Shown here: positions 1 to 5,079 of the stretch, piece by piece | Position numbering within the stretch: the first letter of the stretch is position 1 | Layout of the letters: each line of letters begins with the position of its first letter | Source of the DNA: Nitrospirota bacterium | GTDB taxonomy: Bacteria > Nitrospirota > Thermodesulfovibrionia > UBA6902 > DSMQ01 | DNA: 5,460 bases | Assembly: GCA_016207865.1 (NCBI GenBank) | Contig: JACQZD010000187.1 | Location: 1 to 5,460, forward strand | Direction: 5' to 3' | Notes under the pieces: generated by a model | What the model saw: the letters and a program-made list of their open reading frames with translations, nothing else | What the model was told of the DNA's origin: nothing | Database searches by the model: none | Translations under genes and position numbers: made by a program

Positions 1-686
1 ACTATCGGCACCGCCTTCAGCTTGTCTTTGTTTTCAACGTAATAGGCCAGTCCGAAATAGCCGATGGCGTACTTGTCATGCGCCACGCCCTGCACCAGCA
101 CGTTGTCGTCCTCGCTCGCGGTAAAGTCGCCGCGCGAGGCCTTTTCCTTGCCGTTGATGGCGTCGGTGAAGTAGTCGAACGTGCCCGAATCGGCACCCGG
201 TCCGAACATCGATAGCTTATGGTTCGGCCACTTGGGGTTGACGTCGCTCCACTTCATGACCTTGCCCTGGGCCGCTGGCTCCCACATCTCCTTGAGCTCT
301 TCCACGGTCATGCTCCTGATCCAGTCGTTCTTGGGATTGATTACGACGGTCAGGGCGTCAAAGGCCACCGGCAGCTCGACATACTTGATGCCGGCCTCCT
401 TGCAGATGTCCATTTCCTTCTTAAGGATCGGGCGTGAGGCATCGGAGATGTCTGTTTCGCCCCTGCAGAACTTCTTGAATCCTCCGCCTGTCCCTGAAAT
501 GCCGACAGTGACCTTCACTGCGCCTCTTTTTGCCTTCTGGAACTCTTCAGCAACAGCCTCTGTGATCGGATAAACCGTGCTTGAGCCGTCAATCTTTATG
601 ATTTTGTCTTCTGCCGTTACAGGCTTTGATGTTACTGCTGATACAATCATGAGGGCCATCAGGCCCAAAACAACTTTTTTAAACAT
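1..686 (-). CDS. pstS: Phosphate ABC transporter substrate-binding protein PstS (3' end beyond window)
   Basis: Periplasmic phosphate-binding protein that hands phosphate to the PstCAB importer. The 228 visible residues start with a Sec signal peptide (MFKK, hydrophobic core about 5-18, likely cleavage after VTA at 23-25). The phosphate-binding motif GSSTVYPIT (about 34-42) follows, then GISGTGGGF, the DISDASRPI segment, and GPGADSGTFDYF near 165, which is the conserved second ligand loop of PstS/SphX. The ATG at 686-684 has GGAGG at 698-694, 7 bases upstream. Roughly 40-50 C-terminal residues lie beyond the left edge. It is preceded by a 48-aa membrane ORF and a candidate Pho box, consistent with phosphate-starvation induction. 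Base composition is odd: by hand count GC3 is about 47% in the first 60 codons but about 84% in the last 105 or so. Family assignment is firm; the exact substrate is inferred from motifs and the phoBR context. Confidence 0.95.
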   Translation of the reverse strand, partial: MFKKVVLGLMALMIVSAVTSKPVTAEDKIIKIDGSSTVYPITEAVAEEFQKAKRGAVKVTVGISGTGGGFKKFCRGETDISDASRPILKKEMDICKEAGIKYVELPVAFDALTVVINPKNDWIRSMTVEELKEMWEPAAQGKVMKWSDVNPKWPNHKLSMFGPGADSGTFDYFTDAINGKEKASRGDFTASEDDNVLVQGVAHDKYAIGYFGLAYYVENKDKLKAVPI

Positions 687-693
687 TTTTTAA

Positions 694-698
694 CCTCC
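694..698 (-). promoter_or_regulatory. Shine-Dalgarno site of pstS
   Basis: GGAGG on the minus strand, 7 bases before the ATG at 686. It fixes the start of pstS and agrees with a complete signal peptide beginning there. Confidence 0.8.
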
Positions 699-737
699 GT
701 TTTTGTTTTTGTACTTTTTTATCTTCTACCGTACTTC

Positions 738-884
738 TCAATGCTCTTCCGTTTTATTATCCCTCCTCTCTTCATCAAAGATTTTCTCTATTAACTGAAA
801 AATAAACATGTTTGATTGCCCTTTAATTATGAGATAGCCTGCACTTGCAAAAACCGCTGAAACCAATGCCGCTAAAATAACCAT
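738..884 (-). CDS. Small single-span membrane protein (48 aa), unknown function
   Basis: I do not recognise this family. The frame runs from ATG 884 to TGA 740-738. Residues 2-20 are a continuous hydrophobic segment (VILAALVSAVFASAGYLII), followed by KGQSN, an amphipathic stretch FIFQLIEKIF (27-36) and a highly charged tail DEERRDNKTEEH. This suggests one membrane span with a short cytoplasmic tail. No cysteines are present. It sits between a candidate Pho promoter and pstS, 51 bases before the pstS start, so the two are probably cotranscribed. There is no Shine-Dalgarno before ATG 884, and the predicted transcript start is within a few bases of it, suggesting leaderless translation. An alternative is ATG at residue 26 (809-807), preceded by AAAGGG at a 9-base spacing, which would yield only 23 residues. 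It could also be a non-coding leader of pstS. Confidence 0.5.
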   Translation of the reverse strand: MVILAALVSAVFASAGYLIIKGQSNMFIFQLIEKIFDEERRDNKTEEH

Positions 885-893
885 TACAGTTTA

Positions 894-899
894 ATGATA
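894..899 (-). promoter_or_regulatory. Candidate -10 element of a PhoB-dependent promoter
   Basis: TATCAT on the minus strand (one mismatch to TATAAT), exactly 10 bases downstream of the Pho box at 910-927. This is about the spacing seen in E. coli Pho promoters, where the Pho box replaces the -35. Predicted transcription starts near 888-886 and reads through the 48-aa ORF into pstS. Confidence 0.5.
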
Positions 900-909
900 A
901 CAAGATTCT

Positions 910-927
910 ATTACAGGAATATTACGG
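910..927 (-). promoter_or_regulatory. Candidate Pho box upstream of the pstS unit
   Basis: Minus strand CCGTAAT-ATTC-CTGTAAT: two 7-base half-sites with an 11-base period, matching the E. coli consensus CTGTCAT-N4-CTGTCAT at 5/7 and 6/7 positions. A -10-like TATCAT follows after 10 bases. The PhoB encoded in this window carries RTVDVHIRRLR in its recognition helix, which I recall as the same as E. coli PhoB, so a CTGTCAT-like target is expected. Another CTGTAAT lies at 883-889 but is off the 11-base period. Confidence 0.6.
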
Positions 928-948
928 AAATGTTAAATTTTCACATTT

Positions 949-978
949 AAAAAAACAGTTGTTCTTTAACTCTCTGTT
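949..978 (-). terminator. Weak intrinsic terminator-like hairpin after the small-gene operon
   Basis: On the minus strand AACAG (978-974) can pair with CTGTT (958-954), with an inner GTT/AAC stem, followed by a run of seven T (955-949). It starts 13 bases after the stop of the TusA-like gene and precedes the next promoter. The stem is short and GC-poor, so termination efficiency is uncertain. Confidence 0.4.
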
Positions 979-990
979 AGCAGCCTGTCG

Positions 991-1275
991 TTATACATAT
1001 TTTATGCCGGCCGTTTTTGTATTAGTCTGGTCCTTGGCGCTTACGCCGTCATGCAACTCGTGAATTACATGGATTATGTAATGCCCGCTTGTTTCCTTAA
1101 TTGTTGCTTTGCACCCCAATAGTATTTCAACAAAACCTTTTATTATCATGCATTTCTCCTGTTCATGTGCAGCAACAAAAACCAATATTTCCTCATTGTG
1201 TGTAAGCAGGTTCGTAGCATCTCTTAATTGTGTAAATGCCTCAATGTAGGAAGCGCCTCTTATGTCAAGAATCAT
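991..1275 (-). CDS. TusA/SirA-fold small protein lacking the catalytic cysteine (94 aa)
   Basis: The layout fits the TusA (sulfur-carrier) fold: strand 1 LDIRG (3-7), first helix about 10-24, strand 2 EEILVFVA (28-35), second helix IIKGFVEILLG (44-54), then CKATIKETSGHYIIHV (55-70) as the last two strands. In TusA the loop after LDLRG carries CPxP, with the sulfur-accepting cysteine. Here it reads GASYIEA, so neither that Cys nor the prolines are present. Cysteines at 42 and 55 lie elsewhere. A polar tail (75-94) follows the fold. The start at ATG 1275 is chosen over an upstream in-frame start at 1329 because GGGAGG sits 7 bases before it and the longer form would overlap the preceding gene. 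It is the third gene of a three-gene operon, 23 bases after the 55-aa gene. Sulfur transfer is unlikely; a binding or regulatory role is inference. Confidence 0.65.
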   Translation of the reverse strand: MILDIRGASYIEAFTQLRDATNLLTHNEEILVFVAAHEQEKCMIIKGFVEILLGCKATIKETSGHYIIHVIHELHDGVSAKDQTNTKTAGIKYV

Positions 1276-1282
1276 TGTTTTT

Positions 1283-1288
1283 CCTCCC
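1283..1288 (-). promoter_or_regulatory. Shine-Dalgarno site deciding the TusA-like start
   Basis: GGGAGG on the minus strand, 7 bases before ATG 1275-1273. It argues for the 94-residue form rather than the 112-residue form beginning at 1329. Confidence 0.75.
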
Positions 1289-1298
1289 TTTTTACAGG

Positions 1299-1466
1299 TT
1301 AAGCCGCCAAAGACAGTGATTCGCTGCATTCCATCAAAGCCTCAAGCAGATACAATTTGCAGGTTTCAAAACTACTGCTGTAACAGCAGTTTTTGTCGGC
1401 ACACTCTATATACTCAGACTCAAGTCCTGCGACTTCACATATACTATCCTTAAATTTTGGGCACAT
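1299..1466 (-). CDS. Cysteine-rich micro-protein B (55 aa), unknown function
   Basis: Too short for many gene finders but well supported: ATG 1466-1464, TAA 1301-1299, and a nearly full anti-16S match GGAGGTGAT (1478-1470) with its GGAGG core 7 bases before the start. It has seven cysteines in 55 residues (2, 10, 22, 27, 28, 36, 47), including a CC pair, and many acidic residues. The segment C28-x4-F33-x2-C36-x2-Y39-L40-x3-L44 matches the equivalent part of the preceding 63-aa protein, so the two look paralogous. No signal peptide or membrane span is visible, so it is probably cytoplasmic. The spacing of cysteines suggests metal or Fe-S binding or a redox role, but no known family is recognised. 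It begins 4 bases after the stop of the upstream gene, and its Shine-Dalgarno overlaps that stop, implying translational coupling. Confidence 0.75.
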   Translation of the reverse strand: MCPKFKDSICEVAGLESEYIECADKNCCYSSSFETCKLYLLEALMECSESLSLAA

Positions 1467-1469
1467 ATT

Positions 1470-1478
1470 ATCACCTCC
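1470..1478 (-). promoter_or_regulatory. Very strong Shine-Dalgarno overlapping the upstream stop codon
   Basis: GGAGGTGAT on the minus strand; its TGA is the stop codon of the 63-aa gene. It drives the 55-aa gene at 1466 and shares the ten bases ATGGAGGTGA with the site in front of the 63-aa gene. Confidence 0.75.
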
Positions 1479-1662
1479 ATCTTAAAATTTTAGCTAAGAA
1501 TACGGGACAGTTGTCATAGCTTTCATTGTCACAATAAGTTAGCCTTGCAATTGGGCCTAAACTCAGTGCAGAGATGGCTGCCTTACATATCGCAGTCTCA
1601 ATATTGCAGTATGGGCACGACATCTCAAGTTCTTTTTGCAGTTTTAGTGCGGCAGTAGTCAT
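1471..1662 (-). CDS. Cysteine-rich micro-protein A (63 aa), unknown function
   Basis: Starts at ATG 1662 with GGAGGTGAA (1673-1665) giving a 6-base spacing from the GGAGG core. An internal Met14 (MSCPYC) is a possible second start but lacks a good ribosome site. Five cysteines: C16-P-Y-C19 (a CxxC), C26, C44 and C52. The end reads C44-x4-Y49-x2-C52-P-x-F55-L56-x3-L60, the motif shared with the 55-aa protein that follows. I have a general impression of similar C-x7-CP-(VL)-(FY) tails in small uncharacterised proteins of anaerobic bacteria, but I cannot name a family. No signal peptide or membrane span is visible, so it is probably cytoplasmic. It is the first gene of the small operon, starting about 60 bases after the phoR stop and 38 bases after a candidate Pho box. 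Metal or Fe-S cluster binding is inferred from cysteine content only. Confidence 0.75.
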   Translation of the reverse strand: MTTAALKLQKELEMSCPYCNIETAICKAAISALSLGPIARLTYCDNESYDNCPVFLAKILRWR

Positions 1663-1664
1663 CG

Positions 1665-1673
1665 TTCACCTCC
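1665..1673 (-). promoter_or_regulatory. Shine-Dalgarno of the first cysteine-rich gene
   Basis: GGAGGTGAA on the minus strand with its GGAGG core 6 bases before ATG 1662. It supports initiation there rather than at the internal Met14. Confidence 0.7.
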
Positions 1674-1700
1674 ATTTTTATTAGAGCTTAACAGAGGCGT

Positions 1701-1718
1701 GTTACGGAGATATTAAGG
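1701..1718 (-). promoter_or_regulatory. Second candidate Pho box, upstream of the small cysteine-rich operon
   Basis: Minus strand CCTTAAT-ATCT-CCGTAAC. It has the same 7-4-7 layout as the box at 910-927 and agrees with it at 13 of 18 positions. Match to E. coli CTGTCAT is 4/7 and 5/7, so it is weaker. It lies between the phoR stop (1726-1724) and ATG 1662. The -10 region is not convincing: TAAGCT at the expected spacing, or TCTAAT a few bases further on. Confidence 0.4.
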
Positions 1719-1723
1719 TGAGA

Positions 1724-2755
1724 TTAAATTTTAGTTACAAACGGAATTATTATTTTTGCCCTGGTTCCCTGGCCCTGCGCGCTTTCAATCCGCAGCTGCC
1801 AGCCGTGAGCTTTCACAAGGTGTTTTACGATGGCAAGGCCGAGTCCGGTGCCGCCGAGGTCTCTTGAACGCGACCTGTCAACCCGGTAAAACCTTTCGCC
1901 GAGACGGGAAAGATGCTGTTTAGGTATACCGATGCCTGTGTCCTCTACTGAAATCTCTATGAAATTTCGGATTCCTTCACTTTCATCGTCTATCTTTTCA
2001 CTTTTAACTGTTATTGTTACTTCTCCTTTCTCTGTAAACTTAATCCCGTTGTCAACGATATTAAGGAGTATCTGTATCAGGCGGTTTTTATCCGCGTTTA
2101 TTTCACAAATATCAGTCTGTATATCTTTTTTCAGTTGAAGGCCCTTTGCTCCGGCTTTATCTCTCAGTGTTGTAAGGACCGTGTCTACCGCATCATTTAG
2201 ATTTACGGCCGTCTTCTTTATTTTTATATCGCCGAGTTCTATCCTTGAAAGGGTCAGTAAATCCTCAACAAGTGAATTTAAACGTTCAGCATGATTCCTT
2301 ATTGTCAGAAGGAACCTGCCTGCATTTTCTTTGTCGCAAATTGCCCCCTCCATTAGTGTCTCAGCAAACCCTTTTATAGCCGTAATCGGGGTTTTAATTT
2401 CATGTGATACATTGGCAACAAAGTCTTTTCTCACATCCTCAAGTTTTTTAAGCCGCGTTACATCATGAAAAGACAGCACAATGCCCGAGATGCCTTTGCG
2501 TTCAGCAGGGTAATAAAACGGCACTGCCGCAGCCGTCAGATGACGTTTTTGGGGATAGGTGATTTCTATCTCTCGCGAGACAGGCGCTCTCTTTTTAACA
2601 GCGCCGCTGAAGACATCCATCAATTCGGCATTCCTCAGAGTCTCCATCAAAGTCATGCCGTCAATGTCCGATTCAATGCCAAAAAACCTTCTGACGGCAG
2701 GGTTGCAGAGCAATATTCTGCCTTCGGTATCAATCAGCATAAGCCCGTCATACAT
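1724..2755 (-). CDS. phoR: PhoR C-terminal half: PAS plus histidine kinase, downstream of an in-frame TAG
   Basis: This carries the catalytic part of a phosphate-regulon sensor kinase, which phosphorylates PhoB. Numbered from Met 2755: PAS domain about 1-100 (MLIDTEGRILLCNPAV at 6-21), HisKA H box with H118 in VSHEIKTPI, N box N232-IVDN-GIKF (232-240), G1 box DTGIGI (272-277), F box near 289, and G2 box GGTGLGLAI (301-309). All catalytic motifs are intact. It is in the same frame as the upstream sensor half (2801-3511). Together they would make a 595-codon protein, a normal length for PhoR, with the active histidine at codon 370. Met 2755 lies at the edge of the PAS domain and has no clear Shine-Dalgarno. 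If translated separately it would be a soluble, unanchored kinase. No coding decay is visible after the stop, which suggests either a recent mutation or a sequence error. Confidence 0.85.
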   Translation of the reverse strand: MYDGLMLIDTEGRILLCNPAVRRFFGIESDIDGMTLMETLRNAELMDVFSGAVKKRAPVSREIEITYPQKRHLTAAAVPFYYPAERKGISGIVLSFHDVTRLKKLEDVRKDFVANVSHEIKTPITAIKGFAETLMEGAICDKENAGRFLLTIRNHAERLNSLVEDLLTLSRIELGDIKIKKTAVNLNDAVDTVLTTLRDKAGAKGLQLKKDIQTDICEINADKNRLIQILLNIVDNGIKFTEKGEVTITVKSEKIDDESEGIRNFIEISVEDTGIGIPKQHLSRLGERFYRVDRSRSRDLGGTGLGLAIVKHLVKAHGWQLRIESAQGQGTRAKIIIPFVTKI

Positions 2756-2800
2756 GTTTCTGAGAATTTCTTCTATCTTACGGCTGTCTTCAAGGCCGCG

Positions 2801-2803
2801 CTA
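2801..2803 (-). other. In-frame amber stop splitting phoR
   Basis: The minus strand reads ATG CTT TAG CGC GGC CTT at the junction, with the same frame open for 236 codons before and 358 after. The coiled-coil linker continues directly as RGLEDSRKIEEILRNMYDG. A single C-to-T change from CAG (Gln) would explain it. It sits at the end of HAMP, so it separates sensing from catalysis. Confidence 0.85.
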
Positions 2804-3511
2804 AAGCATGGCCTTAAGCTCCTGAGCCATTTCATTAATATTCTTTGCAAGCTCTCCGAGCGCCCCTTTTTCCTTAAGGAATAGATGCGTCCTGAAATTT
2901 CCGGATTTAATTTCTCTTGAAAATTTTGTAATCTCCTCTATGGATTGGGTGATTTTCTTCGTCTGAAAAAGTCCGGTGAAAACTGCCGCAAGAAGCGCAA
3001 TCAGAGATGCAATAACAATAGGCCTCCTTACGTCAGAAATCGCTTTTTCCATATCATGAAGCGGAACGGAGAGCCTCAGGAATCCTCTCTCCGGGTCGTT
3101 GTTCAATGAAGATGCAAGATAAAAAAAATCTTTATGCAGTGTGCTGCTGAAACGAATGGAACTGCCGGTATTATTTACCGAGGCCTCTTTAATCTCAGGC
3201 CTTTCCGCATGGTTTTCCATTCTCTCGGAAGGTTCATCTGAATCCCCCGCCACACGCCCCGCTCCGTCAATAATGGTCACCCGCGCGCCTGTCTTTTCTT
3301 TGTATCTTTTACAGAAATCGTCTAAATCGGCTGTAAGAGAAGCCGGTATCCTTTCGGCAATCAGGCGGGATTGAATCAGCAGATTTTCCCTAAGCTTTAA
3401 GATGTGATTATTCCTAATGACGCTTGAAAGATACAGCTCCAGAATAATAAGCAGGACAGCGGCAATAATCAGAGATGAAAACAGTATTCTCCTGAAGAGG
3501 ACTCGTTTCAT
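2801..3511 (-). CDS. phoR: PhoR N-terminal half: membrane sensor and HAMP, ending at an in-frame TAG
   Basis: Inner-membrane sensor part of the PhoB-partner kinase. Domains: basic N-terminus, TM1 about 9-31, periplasmic domain about 32-163, TM2 about 164-182 (PIVIASLIALLAAVFTGLF), and HAMP about 183-236 (ITQSIEEITKFSREIKSGNF, then ELAKNINEMAQELKAML). The periplasmic segment ARVTIIDGAGRVAGDSDEP followed by MENHAERPEI is the typical PhoR-type sensor motif. The start ATG 3511-3509 overlaps the phoB stop as ATGA, implying translational coupling in a phoB-phoR operon. The frame stops at TAG 2803-2801 just after HAMP. On its own this fragment has no kinase activity; the missing part continues in the same frame to 1724. 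The fragment could still sit in the membrane as a truncated sensor. Confidence 0.85.
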   Translation of the reverse strand: MKRVLFRRILFSSLIIAAVLLIILELYLSSVIRNNHILKLRENLLIQSRLIAERIPASLTADLDDFCKRYKEKTGARVTIIDGAGRVAGDSDEPSERMENHAERPEIKEASVNNTGSSIRFSSTLHKDFFYLASSLNNDPERGFLRLSVPLHDMEKAISDVRRPIVIASLIALLAAVFTGLFQTKKITQSIEEITKFSREIKSGNFRTHLFLKEKGALGELAKNINEMAQELKAML

Positions 3512-4209
3512 CGTTCTCCATCAAAAAAATAACCGATGCCGCGCATTGTTTTTATGTAACGGGGGTTGGCGGGGTTATCCTCAATCTGCTCCCGCAATCT
3601 CCTTATATGCACATCAACGGTTCTCGGCTCCACAAAGGTTTCATCACGCCATACGGCGTCAAGAAGCTGGTCTCTGGTAAAGACCTTTCCCTTTCTTTCG
3701 GCGAGGAATGCCAGCAGTTTAAATTCAGTGGCGCTCAGTTTAACAGGCATACCCTTGCGGGCGACTGAATAAGTTTCTTTATTTATCAGGAGAGCGCCCG
3801 CTTTTATAATTTTTTCTTGAAGAGGCTTTTCTGCAGACCTTCTTAAAACAGCCTTAACCCTTGCAATAAGCTCCCGCGGGCTGAATGGTTTTGTAATATA
3901 ATCGTCAGCGCCTATCTCAAGCCCGAGGATTTTATCAACCTCCTCTCCTTTTGCAGTAAGCATTATAAGGGGCAGTAAAGCGGTCTTTGGGTCCTTTCTT
4001 ACAATCCTGCAAAGCTCCATCCCCTGCAGTCCCGGAAGCATAAGGTCCAGAACTATAAGGTCATATCTGTTTTTTTTCACCTTTGCAAGCGCCTTTTCCC
4101 CGTCAGAAGCGGAATCAACAAGAAATCCCTCCTTCTTGAGATTGTATGAGACAAGCTCAACAAGGTCAGCTTCATCATCTACGACAAGAATGTGTTTAGC
4201 AGCATGCAT
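3508..4209 (-). CDS. phoB: Phosphate regulon response regulator PhoB (OmpR family)
   Basis: A 233-residue DNA-binding response regulator, the usual PhoB length. Receiver domain 5-122: acidic pocket D11-D12, phosphoacceptor D55 in VLDLMLPG, T85 and K107 in DDYITKPFSPREL, all intact. The winged-helix domain occupies about 132-230, with recognition helix RTVDVHIRRLR (196-206), which I recall as the same as in E. coli PhoB, and the closing YIKTMRGIGYFF wing. When phosphorylated by PhoR it should bind Pho boxes and activate pst genes; two candidate boxes are present downstream in this window. ATG 4209 is the first start after an upstream in-frame TGA, but there is no recognisable Shine-Dalgarno. 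The stop overlaps the phoR ATG by 4 bases. The closest alternative is another OmpR-type regulator, but the PhoR-type partner and nearby pstS support PhoB. Confidence 0.92.
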   Translation of the reverse strand: MHAAKHILVVDDEADLVELVSYNLKKEGFLVDSASDGEKALAKVKKNRYDLIVLDLMLPGLQGMELCRIVRKDPKTALLPLIMLTAKGEEVDKILGLEIGADDYITKPFSPRELIARVKAVLRRSAEKPLQEKIIKAGALLINKETYSVARKGMPVKLSATEFKLLAFLAERKGKVFTRDQLLDAVWRDETFVEPRTVDVHIRRLREQIEDNPANPRYIKTMRGIGYFFDGER

Positions 4210-4262
4210 ATTTTTTATAGCTGAATGGCGCGGAAAATTTTCATGGCATCACCATTTGAATA

Positions 4263-4268
4263 ATTATA
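4263..4268 (-). promoter_or_regulatory. Possible -10 element for phoB
   Basis: Perfect TATAAT on the minus strand, 53 bases before ATG 4209, in a 133-base AT-rich gap shared with the divergent fabG. No convincing -35 at 16-18 bases and no Pho box are visible, so phoB autoregulation is not evident here. Confidence 0.35.
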
Positions 4269-4293
4269 CAATACATTGAAAAAAGATATTTTT

Positions 4294-4299
4294 TATAAT
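4294..4299 (+). promoter_or_regulatory. Possible -10 element for fabG
   Basis: Perfect TATAAT on the plus strand, 43 bases before GTG 4343. TTGAAA at 4276-4281 is only 12 bases away, too short for a normal sigma-70 spacing, and the 17-base position reads ATACAT. The two divergent -10 elements are 25 bases apart. Confidence 0.35.
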
Positions 4300-4342
4300 A
4301 GAATAAAAAAGTTTAATAAATTTCATTTTCTTAACTAAACCC

Positions 4343-5065
4343 GTGAACAAAACTGCGTTGATAATAGGCGGAAGCCGCGGAATAGGGCGTGATATTGCTT
4401 TGCGTCTGGCAAAATCAGGATTTAATATCTGGTTGACTTATAAAAGCAGTCATGAAGCTGCCGGTGAAGTAAAAAAAGAGATAGAACTTTTAGGCGTATC
4501 CTGCGATTTATTTTCTTTTGATGTTTCAGATTTCAAAGAGACTGAAGCTGCGCTGGGACCCAGGGTAGAAAAACAGGCCCCGGACATGCTCATCTACAAC
4601 TCAGGAATCGCCCGTGATAATCTGCTCGTATGGATGACAAGGGATGAGTGGGATTCCGTTCTTTCCACTAACCTTGACGGCTTTTACAATGTAACCCGGA
4701 CCGTCTTGTTTTCAATGCTTGCGGCTAAAAAGGGGCGCATTATTGTCATTTCCTCTGCGTCCGGGCAGATTGGTCAGGCCGGGCAGGTGAATTACTCCGC
4801 TTCCAAGGCGGGATTAATCGGAGCGGCTAAGGCTTTAGCCCGTGAAGTGGGCAAAAAAAATATACTCGTTAATGTTGTTGCGCCGGGTTTTATTGAAACA
4901 GAAATGACGGAAAAGTTTCCAAAAGAGCAAATACTGCCGTTAATCCCCGCTAACCGGCTCGGACGCCCGGAAGACGTGGCGTCAGTGGTAAATTTTTTGT
5001 GTACTGAAGAGCATATGTACATTCACGGCCAGGTTATCGGCGTCAACGGCGGTCTTGCGATGTAG
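4343..5065 (+). CDS. FabG-like 3-oxoacyl-ACP reductase (short-chain dehydrogenase)
   Basis: NAD(P)H-dependent reduction of 3-oxoacyl-ACP to 3-hydroxyacyl-ACP in the cytoplasm, as inferred from family. The 240-residue protein shows the cofactor loop GGSRGIG (9-15), D60 in the FDVSD position, NSG (86-88, for the usual NAG), N110, S138 in ISSASG, and the Y151-x3-K155 catalytic pair in NYSASKAG. The PGFIETEM segment and a C-terminal VIGVNGGLAM are typical of FabG. The pattern FDV, GIARD, TNLDGFYNV and GQVNYSASKAGLIGA resembles the FabG of aryl polyene clusters more than housekeeping FabG; this is from memory. The GTG at 4343 is the only standard start after an in-frame TAA at 4304-4306, and no Shine-Dalgarno is visible. 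It is divergent from phoB and followed by an inverted repeat and a CrtI-like gene on the same strand. Confidence 0.9.
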   Translation: MNKTALIIGGSRGIGRDIALRLAKSGFNIWLTYKSSHEAAGEVKKEIELLGVSCDLFSFDVSDFKETEAALGPRVEKQAPDMLIYNSGIARDNLLVWMTRDEWDSVLSTNLDGFYNVTRTVLFSMLAAKKGRIIVISSASGQIGQAGQVNYSASKAGLIGAAKALAREVGKKNILVNVVAPGFIETEMTEKFPKEQILPLIPANRLGRPEDVASVVNFLCTEEHMYIHGQVIGVNGGLAM

Positions 5066-5079
5066 GCTCCATAAAAATA

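Noticed and set aside
181..573. Plus-strand open frames of 130 and 72 codons
   Set aside because: They lie wholly antisense to pstS, whose signal peptide and phosphate-binding motifs are clear; the frames show no domain of their own.
749..772. Strong AGGAGGG ribosome-site-like sequence on the minus strand
   Set aside because: No ATG, GTG or TTG at proper spacing follows; it encodes the EERRD tail of the 48-aa ORF.
883..903. Additional CTGTAAT and TTGTTAT half-site-like words near the pstS promoter
   Set aside because: Their spacing (13 and 14 bases) does not follow the 11-base period of Pho boxes, and one overlaps the predicted transcription start.
1276..1329. N-terminal extension of the TusA-like protein from an ATG at 1329
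   Set aside because: It would overlap the 55-aa gene, has no ribosome site, and the fold begins right at Met 1275, which has GGGAGG upstream.
1374..1390. Perfect 7-base inverted repeat ACTGCTG/CAGCAGT followed by T5 on the plus strand, looking like a terminator
   Set aside because: It lies inside the coding sequence of the 55-aa gene at the Cys-Cys codons, and no plus-strand gene precedes it.
2465..2884. Plus-strand frames opposite phoR (139 and 81 codons)
   Set aside because: Antisense shadows of a well-defined PAS/HAMP kinase gene with no recognisable features or ribosome sites.
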